Below, one piece after another: positions 44,759 through 52,311 of a stretch of DNA of 64,000 bases. The notes below the pieces were generated by a model, which was not told the DNA's origin, made no database searches, and saw nothing but the letters and a program-made list of their open reading frames with translations. The DNA is taken from NCBI RefSeq assembly GCF_005503365.1, contig NZ_SCML01000018.1, positions 40,798 to 104,797 of the forward strand, written 5' to 3'. Numbering within the stretch: the stretch's first letter is position 1; every line of letters starts with the position of its first letter. Source of the DNA: Hydrogenophaga sp. 2FB. GTDB taxonomy: Bacteria > Pseudomonadota > Gammaproteobacteria > Burkholderiales > Burkholderiaceae_C. The position numbers and the translations under genes were made by a program.

Positions 44759-45580
44759 TCACAGCTTCGCGTTCGGGAAGAACAGCTGCTCGCCGCCGAT
44801 CTTGTAGGCCGCGATGGCGGCCTGGCCGGCCGGCGACACCACCCAGTCGGAGAAGGTCTGTGCGAAGGCCTTCTTCACGTGCGGGTGCCTGGCCGGGTTC
44901 ACCACGATCACGCCGTACTGGTTGAACAGATTCCTGTCGCCTTCGACGACGATGCCCAGGTCGGCGCGGTTCTTGAAGTTGAGCCAGGTGCCACGGTCGG
45001 AGAGCACATAGGCATGGGTGGACGCTGCGATGTTGAGCGCCGGCCCCATGCCGCAACCGCATTCCTTGTAGCCCGTGGGCTTGGCGGTGGCCACGTCGAT
45101 GCCCGCCTCCTTCCATTGGCGCAACTCGGCCGAGTGGGTGCCGCTCTTGTCGCCGCGCGAGATGAACGCCGCGCCCGTCTCGCCCAGGCGCTTGAGCGCG
45201 CTTGCAATGTTGTTGCCGCGCACGCCAGCGGGGTCGGCCTTGGGGCCAATGAGCACGAAGTCGTTGTACATCACGGGTCGGCGTTCGAGGCCGAAGCCCT
45301 CGGCGACAAACTTTTCCTCGGCGGGCTGGTCGTGCACGAAGAGCGCGTCGGCATCGCCGCGGCGCGCCATGTCCAGCGCCTGGCCCGTGCCCACGGCCAC
45401 CACGCGCACCTCGATGCCCGAGGCCTTGGTGAACTCGGGCAGCAGATGCTTGAACAAACCGGATTGCTCGGTGGAGGTGGTCGAGGCCAGCACGATGAAT
45501 TTTTCTTGTGCCTGGACAAGGGGTGCCAGCAGCGTCGCAGCGACAAGGACGAGGAGCGTGAAACTTCTGCGCGAGGTCAT
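44759..45580 (-). CDS. tupA: tungstate-type ABC transporter receptor TupA
   Basis: 273 residues from the ATG at 45580. Signal peptide (RRSFTLLVLVAATLLAPLVQA), then the oxyanion-binding motif FIVLASTTSTEQSGLFKHLLPEF with the TTS triplet that contacts the anion in TupA/WtpA-type receptors. Further TupA features are AVGTGQALDMARRGDADALFVHD, MYNDFVLIGPKADPAG, FISRGDKSGTHSAELRQW and ADLGIVVEGDRNLFNQYGVIVVNPARHPHVK. It should bind tungstate (or molybdate) and serve the TupBC fusion encoded 12.5 kb away. The gap between tupA and the MoeA-like gene contains the shared TATG-N10-CATA motif. Confidence 0.88.
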   Translation of the reverse strand: MTSRRSFTLLVLVAATLLAPLVQAQEKFIVLASTTSTEQSGLFKHLLPEFTKASGIEVRVVAVGTGQALDMARRGDADALFVHDQPAEEKFVAEGFGLERRPVMYNDFVLIGPKADPAGVRGNNIASALKRLGETGAAFISRGDKSGTHSAELRQWKEAGIDVATAKPTGYKECGCGMGPALNIAASTHAYVLSDRGTWLNFKNRADLGIVVEGDRNLFNQYGVIVVNPARHPHVKKAFAQTFSDWVVSPAGQAAIAAYKIGGEQLFFPNAKL

Positions 45581-45647
45581 GGGCGTGTGGGGATTTGAGT
45601 TGTTGGAGGGCGCGCCCATTCTGGCAGTGCCATCTCCCTCGGGCTAT

Positions 45648-45665
45648 ATGAACGCCCGAGCATAG
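45648..45665. promoter_or_regulatory. TATG-N10-CATA motif before tupA (shared with fdh operon)
   Basis: Same inverted repeat as 38944-38961, in the same orientation relative to the downstream gene and 68 bases before the tupA start. Only three bases differ over the 18. Strong hint of coregulation of tungstate uptake and the fdh operon. Confidence 0.5.
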
Positions 45666-45708
45666 GTTGCGAGCGAACCCGAGCGCGATGCACCCGGCCA
45701 TGCCGTTC

Positions 45709-47652
45709 TCAAGCGTCGGTGTCGGTCGCTTCGGTATCGACGCGAAAGCCGAGATCGCGCAAGGCGTTGCGCGCGGCGTCGGAGCGCAGCAAGGCGATGA
45801 ACGCCTGCACGGGCGCGCGTTCCAGTCGCGTTTTCGGCACCACGAAGTCGTAGTGTTCTTCCTGGATCGGAATGAACCCCAGGTCGTACTGCCGTGCGAC
45901 GGTATCGATGGCCAGACCCCAGTCGGCGCGCCGCTGCGCGATGGCCACGGCCACGGCGTTGTGCGACTTGGTCTGCACGCCGAAGCCCGGCGGTTGCGCG
46001 CCGTCGAGCAGGCGGTCGATCAGAATGCGTGTGCCGCTGCCAGCGTTGCGGTTCACCATGACGCAGCCGGGCTCCGTACGGGCTGCCGTGATCGCGGACA
46101 CCGCGTCACGCCCTTCAAAGCGGGCGTCACCCCGTCGGTAGACGATGCCCTGCATGCGGCCATAGCCCGGGATCAGTTCCAGGGCCGGCGTCAGCAGCGG
46201 CCGGTTGTAGATGCCGGTGGCGGGGTCCATCAGGTGGATGCCCGCGGCATCGCATTCACCCCGCCGGGCGGCCATCAAACCGCCCGTGCTGCCCACACTC
46301 ATGGACTTGATGCGGATGCCCTGGCGCATCAGCTCGCCGGCCAACCAATCGAGGCCCACGCAATGGCTGCCGATCAGAATGAGATCGGCCGCATCCAGAC
46401 CTTTGCTCAGCAATTGCACCTGGACAGAAGCGCCTTCGTCCAGGATCTCGGTGTGCTGGCCAATCGTGATGAAGCCATCGGCGCCGCTGAAGGTGGTCAC
46501 CGAACCCGATCCCTTGCCCATGGGATACGCGCTGAGGCCCCCCTCGGTGGGCACCAGGCCCACCAGGAGGTACTCGGTGCGGCCCCGTTCCGAGTTGATG
46601 CGCATCGGCAGCGTCGCCGTCATGTGCTCGTGCCTGGGCTGCAACGGCAGACCGGCGAACGCCCGGATCACCGGCGCCAGGAATTCGTGGAACGTGAAGA
46701 CGGCCGAGGTCGGAAAGCCGGGCAGGATGACCACGGGCTTGCCGTTGGTGACGGCCAGGCACACCGGCTTGCCGGGCTTGAGCGCCACGCCGTGCGCGAC
46801 GACGCCCGGATCGCCGAGGGCGCCCACCACACGGTAGGAAAGATCGCCCTCACCTTTGGACGTGCCGCCCGAAAAAACGACCGCGTCGTGCGCCAGTCCT
46901 TGGGCCAACGCGCTCGACAACGCGGCCTCGTCGTCCGGGATGACGCCCAGGTGCACGGGCACACCGCCCAACTCTTCGATGGCGGCGCCGATGATCGCCG
47001 CGTTGGAGTCGTACACGGCGCCGACGGGCAAGGGTTCGCCGGGCGCGACGATCTCATTGCCCGTGGAGAAGACGGCCACGCGCGGCTGGCGGTAGACGCA
47101 CACATCGGCCAGACCCAATGCCGCGAGAACGCCGATTTCGCGCGAGCTCAGCGGCATGCCGGCGCGCAGCACGGTTTCTCCACGCGCGATGTCCGTGCCC
47201 GCATAGCTGACGTTCTCGCCGGCCGTGACCGCGCGCCGGATCTGTACGCCGCCGTCCGTGACGTCGGTGTGCTCCACCATCACCACCGCATCCGCGCCGC
47301 GCGGCAGCATGCCGCCGGTGGCGATGGTGGTTGCCAGACCGCCCCGCACCTCCTGACCCGGCGCGATGCCGGGCGCGAGGATCTCGCTGGTGAGTGCCAG
47401 CGAGCGCGCCTGCTCCTCCATGGCGCCCCAGGTGTCCGCGGCCTGTACCGCGAAGCCGTCGACATTGGAACGATCGAAACCGGGCACGTCGATGGGAGCG
47501 GCCACATCCACGGCCAACACCCGGTTCAGGGCGGCACGAAGCGGGATGGTTTCATGGCCCAGCGGTGCCAGATTCAGGTGCTCACGGAACCGGCGCTCGG
47601 CCTCGTCCCGCGTGACGACATGGAGAAATTGCGATTGGGCTTTCAAGGGCAT
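45709..47652 (-). CDS. MoeA fused to a periplasmic-binding-like domain
   Basis: 647 residues from the ATG at 47652. Residues 1-415 are a molybdopterin molybdenumtransferase: PIDVPGFDRSNVDGFAVQAAD, ATGGMLPRGADAVVMVEHTD, RVAVFSTGNEIVAPGEPLPVGAVYDSN, VVFSGGTSKGEGDLS and VVILPGFPTSAVFTFHEF. From about 418 to the end is a PBP-like domain: ILIGSHCVGLDWLAGELMRQGIRIKSM, GECDAAGIHLMD, VNRNAGSGTRILIDRLLDG, AVAIAQRRADWGLAIDTVARQYDLGFIPI, the same type as in the ModE-like regulator. MoeA inserts Mo (or W) into adenylylated molybdopterin. The appended domain may bind the oxyanion or cofactor. It overlaps the upstream moeA by ten bases. Confidence 0.9.
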   Translation of the reverse strand: MPLKAQSQFLHVVTRDEAERRFREHLNLAPLGHETIPLRAALNRVLAVDVAAPIDVPGFDRSNVDGFAVQAADTWGAMEEQARSLALTSEILAPGIAPGQEVRGGLATTIATGGMLPRGADAVVMVEHTDVTDGGVQIRRAVTAGENVSYAGTDIARGETVLRAGMPLSSREIGVLAALGLADVCVYRQPRVAVFSTGNEIVAPGEPLPVGAVYDSNAAIIGAAIEELGGVPVHLGVIPDDEAALSSALAQGLAHDAVVFSGGTSKGEGDLSYRVVGALGDPGVVAHGVALKPGKPVCLAVTNGKPVVILPGFPTSAVFTFHEFLAPVIRAFAGLPLQPRHEHMTATLPMRINSERGRTEYLLVGLVPTEGGLSAYPMGKGSGSVTTFSGADGFITIGQHTEILDEGASVQVQLLSKGLDAADLILIGSHCVGLDWLAGELMRQGIRIKSMSVGSTGGLMAARRGECDAAGIHLMDPATGIYNRPLLTPALELIPGYGRMQGIVYRRGDARFEGRDAVSAITAARTEPGCVMVNRNAGSGTRILIDRLLDGAQPPGFGVQTKSHNAVAVAIAQRRADWGLAIDTVARQYDLGFIPIQEEHYDFVVPKTRLERAPVQAFIALLRSDAARNALRDLGFRVDTEATDTDA

Positions 47653-48899
47653 TCGTAGAGATGGACGGTCACGTCGGTCCCGACACCGTAGCCTTCGCCT
47701 TCGGCGGGCACGACCACGAAACCATCGGCCCGTGTGGTTGAGCTCAGCATCGACGCTCCCGAGAGCGCGAGCGGCTCCAGGCCTTCTTCGCCCAGCTTCA
47801 CGCGCACGTAGTCGACGCGGCCGACCTGCGAGACGATCTTGCGCGCGACGACGGCACGCGTTTGTCGATAGGGCCAGTCCGCGGGCAGGCCGCCCAGCCG
47901 GCGGATGGCACGGCCTGCGAAGAAGTCGTAGGCGCACAGGCAGGACACCGGGTTGCCGGGCAACAGAAAAACGTGTGCATCGCCGATACGGCCCATGCCC
48001 GCCGGGCTCGAGGGCCGCATCGCGATGCCGTGGATCGCGAGATCGCCCAATTCGGCCAGCAGCCGGGGCGCGTGGTCTTCCGCCCCGACGCTGGAGCCTC
48101 CCGAGACGAGAACAACATCGGCACCCGGGGCCGACATGGCGAGCTTGATGGCCTGCGGGTCATCGCCCAATCGCAGGTGGGATTCGATCACGCCACCATC
48201 CCGGCGAACCAGGCCGCGCAACATCATCGAGTTCGCGTCATAGATTTCATAGGGACGCTTGGGCTCGCCGGGCGGCCGTACTTCGTTGCCCGTGACCAGC
48301 AGGCGCACACGGGGACGGCGAACCACCTGCAAGTGCGTCAGGCCGAGCGAGGCGGCAAGGCCGGCGTCCTGGGGGCGCAGCCGGCGCCCTGTGGACAGCA
48401 CCGTGGAACCCGATTGAATGTCCTCGCCCACATGCCCCACATGCTGCCCGGGTGCCACCGCACGCGTGATGGTGAGAAGACCATCCACCTCCGTTGCGTA
48501 CTCGGCCGGCACGACGGCATCCACGCCATCCGGAACCGGTGCGCCGGTCATGATGCGAATGGCCGAGCGCTGTTGTACGGTGCCCTCGAATGGCCGTCCG
48601 GGAAACGAATGGCCCACGATGGAAAACGCCAGCGGGTTGTATTCACCCGCGCCCGTGGTCTCGGCAGCCCGCAGCGCGTAGCCGTCCATGGCCGAGCGGT
48701 CGAACTCCGGCACCGCAATGGACGCCACCACATGGGACGCCAGCACGCGTCCGGTGACGTCATCCATCGACACCTGTTCACCGGGCAGCACATGCGCATG
48801 ATCGTCGATCCAGCCCAGTGCCGCGGCCACTTCAACCCGCTGCGTGAAGCCGCGCATGCGGATGTCAGGCGGGGCAACGTTGAGGGAAGGCGGAGGCAT
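47643..48899 (-). CDS. moeA: MoeA, molybdopterin molybdenumtransferase
   Basis: 418 residues from the ATG at 48899 (a TTG three bases earlier also exists). Complete MoeA domain order: N-terminal LPGEQVSMDDVTGRVLASHVVASIAVPEFDRSAMDGYALRA, then IMTGAPVPDGVDAVVPAEYA, RVRLLVTGNEVRPPGEP, VVLVSGGSSVGAEDHAPRLL, VFLLPGNPVSCLCAYDFF, and the C-terminal beta barrel (RVDYVRVKLGEEGLEPL). Metal insertion for Moco. Directly upstream of the MoeA-PBP fusion with a ten-base overlap. Two different MoeA paralogues in tandem suggest separate Mo and W handling, as in known moeA1/moeA2 pairs (inference). Confidence 0.92.
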   Translation of the reverse strand: MPPPSLNVAPPDIRMRGFTQRVEVAAALGWIDDHAHVLPGEQVSMDDVTGRVLASHVVASIAVPEFDRSAMDGYALRAAETTGAGEYNPLAFSIVGHSFPGRPFEGTVQQRSAIRIMTGAPVPDGVDAVVPAEYATEVDGLLTITRAVAPGQHVGHVGEDIQSGSTVLSTGRRLRPQDAGLAASLGLTHLQVVRRPRVRLLVTGNEVRPPGEPKRPYEIYDANSMMLRGLVRRDGGVIESHLRLGDDPQAIKLAMSAPGADVVLVSGGSSVGAEDHAPRLLAELGDLAIHGIAMRPSSPAGMGRIGDAHVFLLPGNPVSCLCAYDFFAGRAIRRLGGLPADWPYRQTRAVVARKIVSQVGRVDYVRVKLGEEGLEPLALSGASMLSSTTRADGFVVVPAEGEGYGVGTDVTVHLYECP

Positions 48900-49099
48900 C
48901 AAATCAGTATAGGGGTGCGCTGGTGTCAGATGCTCCAGAAGTACCCTTACAAGCGAAGCCTTGGCCGGATGTCAACGGAAGGTTTTGAAACCCACCGTTA
49001 TGGTCGGTGTGGCTGGTGAAGAATGGGTTCTCGGAAAACCTTCTCTAGCCCGATGTCGACCTGGTCGTGAGCACCGTTTGAATTTTGGGAAATTCTTTT

Positions 49100-49432
49100 T
49101 CAAGGTGTTCCAGGAACAAAGCCGCTGCGCGGATTCGGAGAGGGTTCGCCGACCTTGGTGAGCGTGTTCCGGTCGGCGTGGTGAAAGGGTTCTGCCAGCC
49201 CCTGGATCTGCATCACGGTGTCTTGGTCGTAGGACCAGGTACCGTCGGCGTTGAACGTTACCTTGATGCGCCACTCCAGCGTGGTGAAGGCGTGTTCAAT
49301 GAACGGGTTGGACACGATGCCGTTCACCAGACTCCCGTGCATGGCTTGCAACTCAAAGCTGACCGGCGGTTCACTCACCAATCGGCATCCTCTTACTTCA
49401 ATGCGTTCCGAGGTATGGGGAATTTCCCTCAC
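49100..49432 (-). pseudogene. remnant of a small beta-barrel (FABP/heme-binding-like) protein gene
   Basis: A 110-codon stretch ending EWRIKVTFNADGTWSYDQDTVMQIQGLAEPFHHADRNTLTKVGEPSPNP. The DGTWSY, AEPFHH(T/A)DRNTL-K and PNP pattern resembles the C-terminal half of small heme-binding/FABP-like beta-barrel proteins (recalled from memory; moderate certainty). The reading frame only starts from a GTG at 49432. Codons upstream contain stops, and there is no room for the missing N-terminal half before the phaB gene. I therefore read it as a 5'-truncated relic. The rest of the gap, 48903-49099 and 49433-49497, shows nothing recognisable. Confidence 0.4.
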
Positions 49433-49497
49433 TGTCGGGTACTGCGAAAGCCCGCTAGCATGAATCCGTCAATCTCGACTTCACAGGAAAGCACCAC

Positions 49498-50235
49498 ATG
49501 AGTCAGAAGATTGCATATGTCACGGGCGGCATGGGCGGCATCGGCACCGCCATCTGTCAACGCCTGCACCACGAAGGCTTCACCGTTATCGCGGGTTGCG
49601 GCCCCACACGTGACCACAAGAAATGGCTTCGCGAACAAAAGGTGCTGGACTACACCTTCCACGCCTCGGTCGGCAATGTGGCCGAATGGGATTCCACGGT
49701 TGAGGCATTCGCCAAGACCAAAGCCGAACATGGACCCATCGACGTGCTGGTCAACAACGCTGGCATCACCAAGGACCGTATGTTCTTGAAAATGTCCAAG
49801 GAAGATTGGGACGCGGTGATAAGTACCAACCTGGACTCCATGTTCAACGTCACCAAGCAGGTGGTGCCCGACATGGTGGAGAAAGGCTGGGGCCGCATCA
49901 TCAACATCAGTTCGGTCAACGGCGCAAAGGGCCAGGCCGGGCAGACCAACTACTCGGCGGCCAAGGCGGGCATGCACGGCTTCTCCATGGCGCTGGCACA
50001 GGAGCTGGCCACCAAAGGTGTGACGGTCAACACCGTGAGCCCGGGCTACATCGGCACCGAGATGGTCAAGGCAATCCGCCCCGACGTGCTGGAAAAGATC
50101 GTGGCCACCGTGCCGGTCAAGCGCCTGGGCGAGCCGAGCGAGATCGCCTCCATCATCGCGTGGCTGGCGAGCGAGGAGGGCGGCTATGCCACCGGTGCCG
50201 ATTTGTCGGTCAACGGTGGCCTGCACATGGGGTGA
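49498..50235 (+). CDS. phaB: acetoacetyl-CoA reductase (PhaB-like, SDR family)
   Basis: 245 residues. Rossmann start KIAYVTGGMGGIGTAICQRLH with the GxxxGIG cofactor loop. Further motifs are NNAGITKD, catalytic Ser in INISSVNG, the catalytic Tyr-x-x-x-Lys in YSAAKAG, and the PhaB-type VNTVSPGYIGTEMV and PVKRLGEPSEIASIIAWLASEEGGYATGADLSVNGGLHMG. It reduces acetoacetyl-CoA to (R)-3-hydroxybutyryl-CoA with NADPH for polyhydroxybutyrate synthesis. phaC and phaA are not in the window. A short 104-base gap with no clear terminator follows. Confidence 0.92.
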   Translation: MSQKIAYVTGGMGGIGTAICQRLHHEGFTVIAGCGPTRDHKKWLREQKVLDYTFHASVGNVAEWDSTVEAFAKTKAEHGPIDVLVNNAGITKDRMFLKMSKEDWDAVISTNLDSMFNVTKQVVPDMVEKGWGRIINISSVNGAKGQAGQTNYSAAKAGMHGFSMALAQELATKGVTVNTVSPGYIGTEMVKAIRPDVLEKIVATVPVKRLGEPSEIASIIAWLASEEGGYATGADLSVNGGLHMG

Positions 50236-50339
50236 ACCGCCCTGTTCCCTTCGTCCCCTTGGCCCTTCGGTCGATTCGCATCCTCCGCTTTTTCGGCGCC
50301 ACGAACAGGGCATCTGGTTCCTGATGTCCCAATCACTGC

Positions 50340-50639
50340 ATGCTCAAGAAGCTCGCTTTCCGCCTGTCACTCAGCTCCGCTCTACGCGAACTCGGCATCA
50401 ACGAGATCGTTCTGAACTCGCCGCTTTCCACCGAGGTTGTCGATCAAGCGAGGAAGACTGGCCTCACGCCCAAGGAGGTCGCCATTGGCATCTACGCTGC
50501 AACTGCGGGTCGAATGAACGCCATGGACAAGTTGGCGGCTCAAGACGTGGTTCGCGATTGGCGACTTCAGCCCGAGGTGCGCGAGTTGCACTATCAAACG
50601 GCGATGCGTGGTGAGCTCTTCTCGCTACGAGTTTCGTAA
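50340..50639 (+). CDS. small hypothetical protein
   Basis: 99 residues, charged and helical in character (RELGINEIVLNSPLSTEVVDQARKTGLTPKEVAIGIYAATAGRMNAMDKLA). No domain recognised. The Ala-Ala-Thr-Ala stretch could be a loop or weak amphipathic segment. The lack of a neighbour with related function and the modest codon bias make it a tentative gene. Confidence 0.45.
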   Translation: MLKKLAFRLSLSSALRELGINEIVLNSPLSTEVVDQARKTGLTPKEVAIGIYAATAGRMNAMDKLAAQDVVRDWRLQPEVRELHYQTAMRGELFSLRVS

Positions 50640-50722
50640 GGCGCGTGATGCGATCGGCTACAGAACCAGGCCAGGCTGGCGCAGTTGACCGGCCATGGAG
50701 GCCGCATGGATACTGGGGTTCA

Positions 50723-50973
50723 ATGAGTGGGATGGCTGATGCCGATGACTGGTCGCCCGAGGAGGAAGAGAAGCGGATGGAGCAGATGGCCCTGTTCCTG
50801 CGTAGAGCCTTGGGGCCACGGCGGAGCGCCAGCCGGACATCTTCTGGAGAGCCGTCAAGGTCTACAGCCCCCAGTTTGCACGAGCCCTCGCAGATGACCT
50901 CGCGCAGCGCCGTGAGGAGGACGCGCTGGGGAGATCGAGGGGGTCGAGAAGTAGCCCGGCTATGCACCCCTAG
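50723..50973 (+). pseudogene. possible frameshifted small gene
   Basis: Two coding-like pieces in different frames. From the ATG at 50723 the protein reads MADADDWSPEEEEKRMEQMA then LFLRRALG; around 50800 the sense continues two bases out of phase as ATAERQPDIFWRAVKVYSPQ then FARALADDLAQRREEDA and stops at 50973. Both halves look like real protein, which suggests one small protein with an indel, or a sequencing error. No family recognised. The remaining bases 50640-50722 and 50974-51034 show nothing. Confidence 0.35.
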
Positions 50974-51034
50974 GAGGTGCAATTGCATAGCACGGAGGGC
51001 AGCATGCAGGGCGCGTCAAACGGAGAAGACGTGG

Positions 51035-51931
51035 CTACGAGATGTCGGGGAGACGCCGCAGCATTGTCGCCGCAGCCAACACCCAGTCCGTCGAGTCACC
51101 CTTGACCGTGAGGATCAATCGAGCACGCTGGGTTGCGCCGTCGCTTGCCTTCAGGTACTCGAAAACGCTACGCCGCTCCGCTATCGGCGCGTACCTATCA
51201 AAACGACCAAAGTCTCGAACCCGGACGTAGTTCCCGTTTTCCCAATGCACTTCAAGTGAAATACGCTCGTCGCCGGGGCTCCACGTGACACCGCGAACGC
51301 ACGCGTCGATTTCGTAGTTCGTGTACGGAATGCCGGTAGCGCGGACATCGGTTTTCCACTTGTTTAATAGACGAAGCGCAGGAAGAGCCGAGCTTTGATC
51401 TTCGTCCGGCTCCAAGGCCTCAACGGAGGGGGCTGCCTCCGGGGGTTCCGTGCGGTCGGTGGGGACGTTGTTCACGATCCAAGACTGGATGCTGAAACGA
51501 GGGTCACGGTTGTAGACCTCGCAGAGGTCGGCGACCGCTTTGGTGTCGAATGTCTTTCGCTCAACAGTGGTACCCCGTAGGTATTCCATGTAGAGCTCAA
51601 CAAAAGGGTGAGCACCGCCGCGCGTTCCAGGCGAGTCGCCGAACTGACTTTTCCGCCAGAAGGTTACTAACTCGGGATTGCTTTTTCTATGGTCCAGGAC
51701 GTAGACGATGCCATCGTGGATTGCGCCATTGATCGAGAGCTTCCCTTCGTAAGTGATTCGGTCCTTGTATTGCGGTGCCGATGTCTTGTCACCGCTCAGA
51801 ACTATGTGGAGCGGAGTCCTGATTTTCACCTCGGCCCCAAGACGGAGTGCGGCCGTAAAAATCAGTTTGAAGTATCGGTACGAGGGACGGCCCTGCACGT
51901 CCTGCCAGTCGAGGGTGTCTTCAAACGTCAT
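51035..51931 (-). CDS. hypothetical protein, less GC-rich orphan
   Basis: 298 residues, no signal peptide. The sequence contains VYVLDHRKSNPELVTFWRKSQFGDSPG, an acidic low-complexity stretch (EALEPDEDQSS) and VTWSPGDERISLEVHWENGNYVRVRDFG, suggesting a mixed alpha/beta protein in two halves. Base composition is visibly lower in G+C than the neighbours, with AT runs such as the stretch near 51361. It lies alone about 120 bases from the terminator of the tRNA-Ser gene. I do not recognise a function; it may be recently acquired. Confidence 0.55.
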   Translation of the reverse strand: MTFEDTLDWQDVQGRPSYRYFKLIFTAALRLGAEVKIRTPLHIVLSGDKTSAPQYKDRITYEGKLSINGAIHDGIVYVLDHRKSNPELVTFWRKSQFGDSPGTRGGAHPFVELYMEYLRGTTVERKTFDTKAVADLCEVYNRDPRFSIQSWIVNNVPTDRTEPPEAAPSVEALEPDEDQSSALPALRLLNKWKTDVRATGIPYTNYEIDACVRGVTWSPGDERISLEVHWENGNYVRVRDFGRFDRYAPIAERRSVFEYLKASDGATQRARLILTVKGDSTDWVLAAATMLRRLPDIS

Positions 51932-52055
51932 GCAGGTCCTGTGTCTCGTTGGAGTGGAAAAGGATGCGGGCCGACCGTGATGGTATGCGCTTGAAGTAGC
52001 CCTGGCAGCGATTCAAGTCGCCGGGGCTGCGTGGGGGAACTGCGTGGGGGAAAGA

Positions 52056-52095
52056 TCAAAAACAAAGCCCTCGTAGATGCTTGATCTACAAGGGC
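52056..52095 (-). terminator. rho-independent terminator downstream of tRNA-Ser
   Basis: On the minus strand a 12-bp stem with one mismatch (GCCCTTGTAGAT / ATCTACGAGGGC) and five-base loop is followed by TTTGTTTTTGA. It lies 21 bases after the tRNA 3' end and closes the tRNA transcript. Confidence 0.8.
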
Positions 52096-52115
52096 TATAT
52101 AGGAGTCCAATTTCT

Positions 52116-52206
<91 letters not shown>

Positions 52207-52311
52207 GTGCTCGAAGCCTGCGATTCTAGCAGGTGCCGGAGGCCGATCGGATTCGCCAACGCGGCGGCAGACGAATGAGAGAATGCGCCACCGTTTGACT
52301 TTGGCCCTGAC

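Noticed and set aside
52029..52053. Direct repeat of GCGTGGGGGAA near the tRNA as an attachment site
   Set aside because: Only about twelve bases, adjacent copies, not matching the tRNA 3' end, and no integrase nearby.
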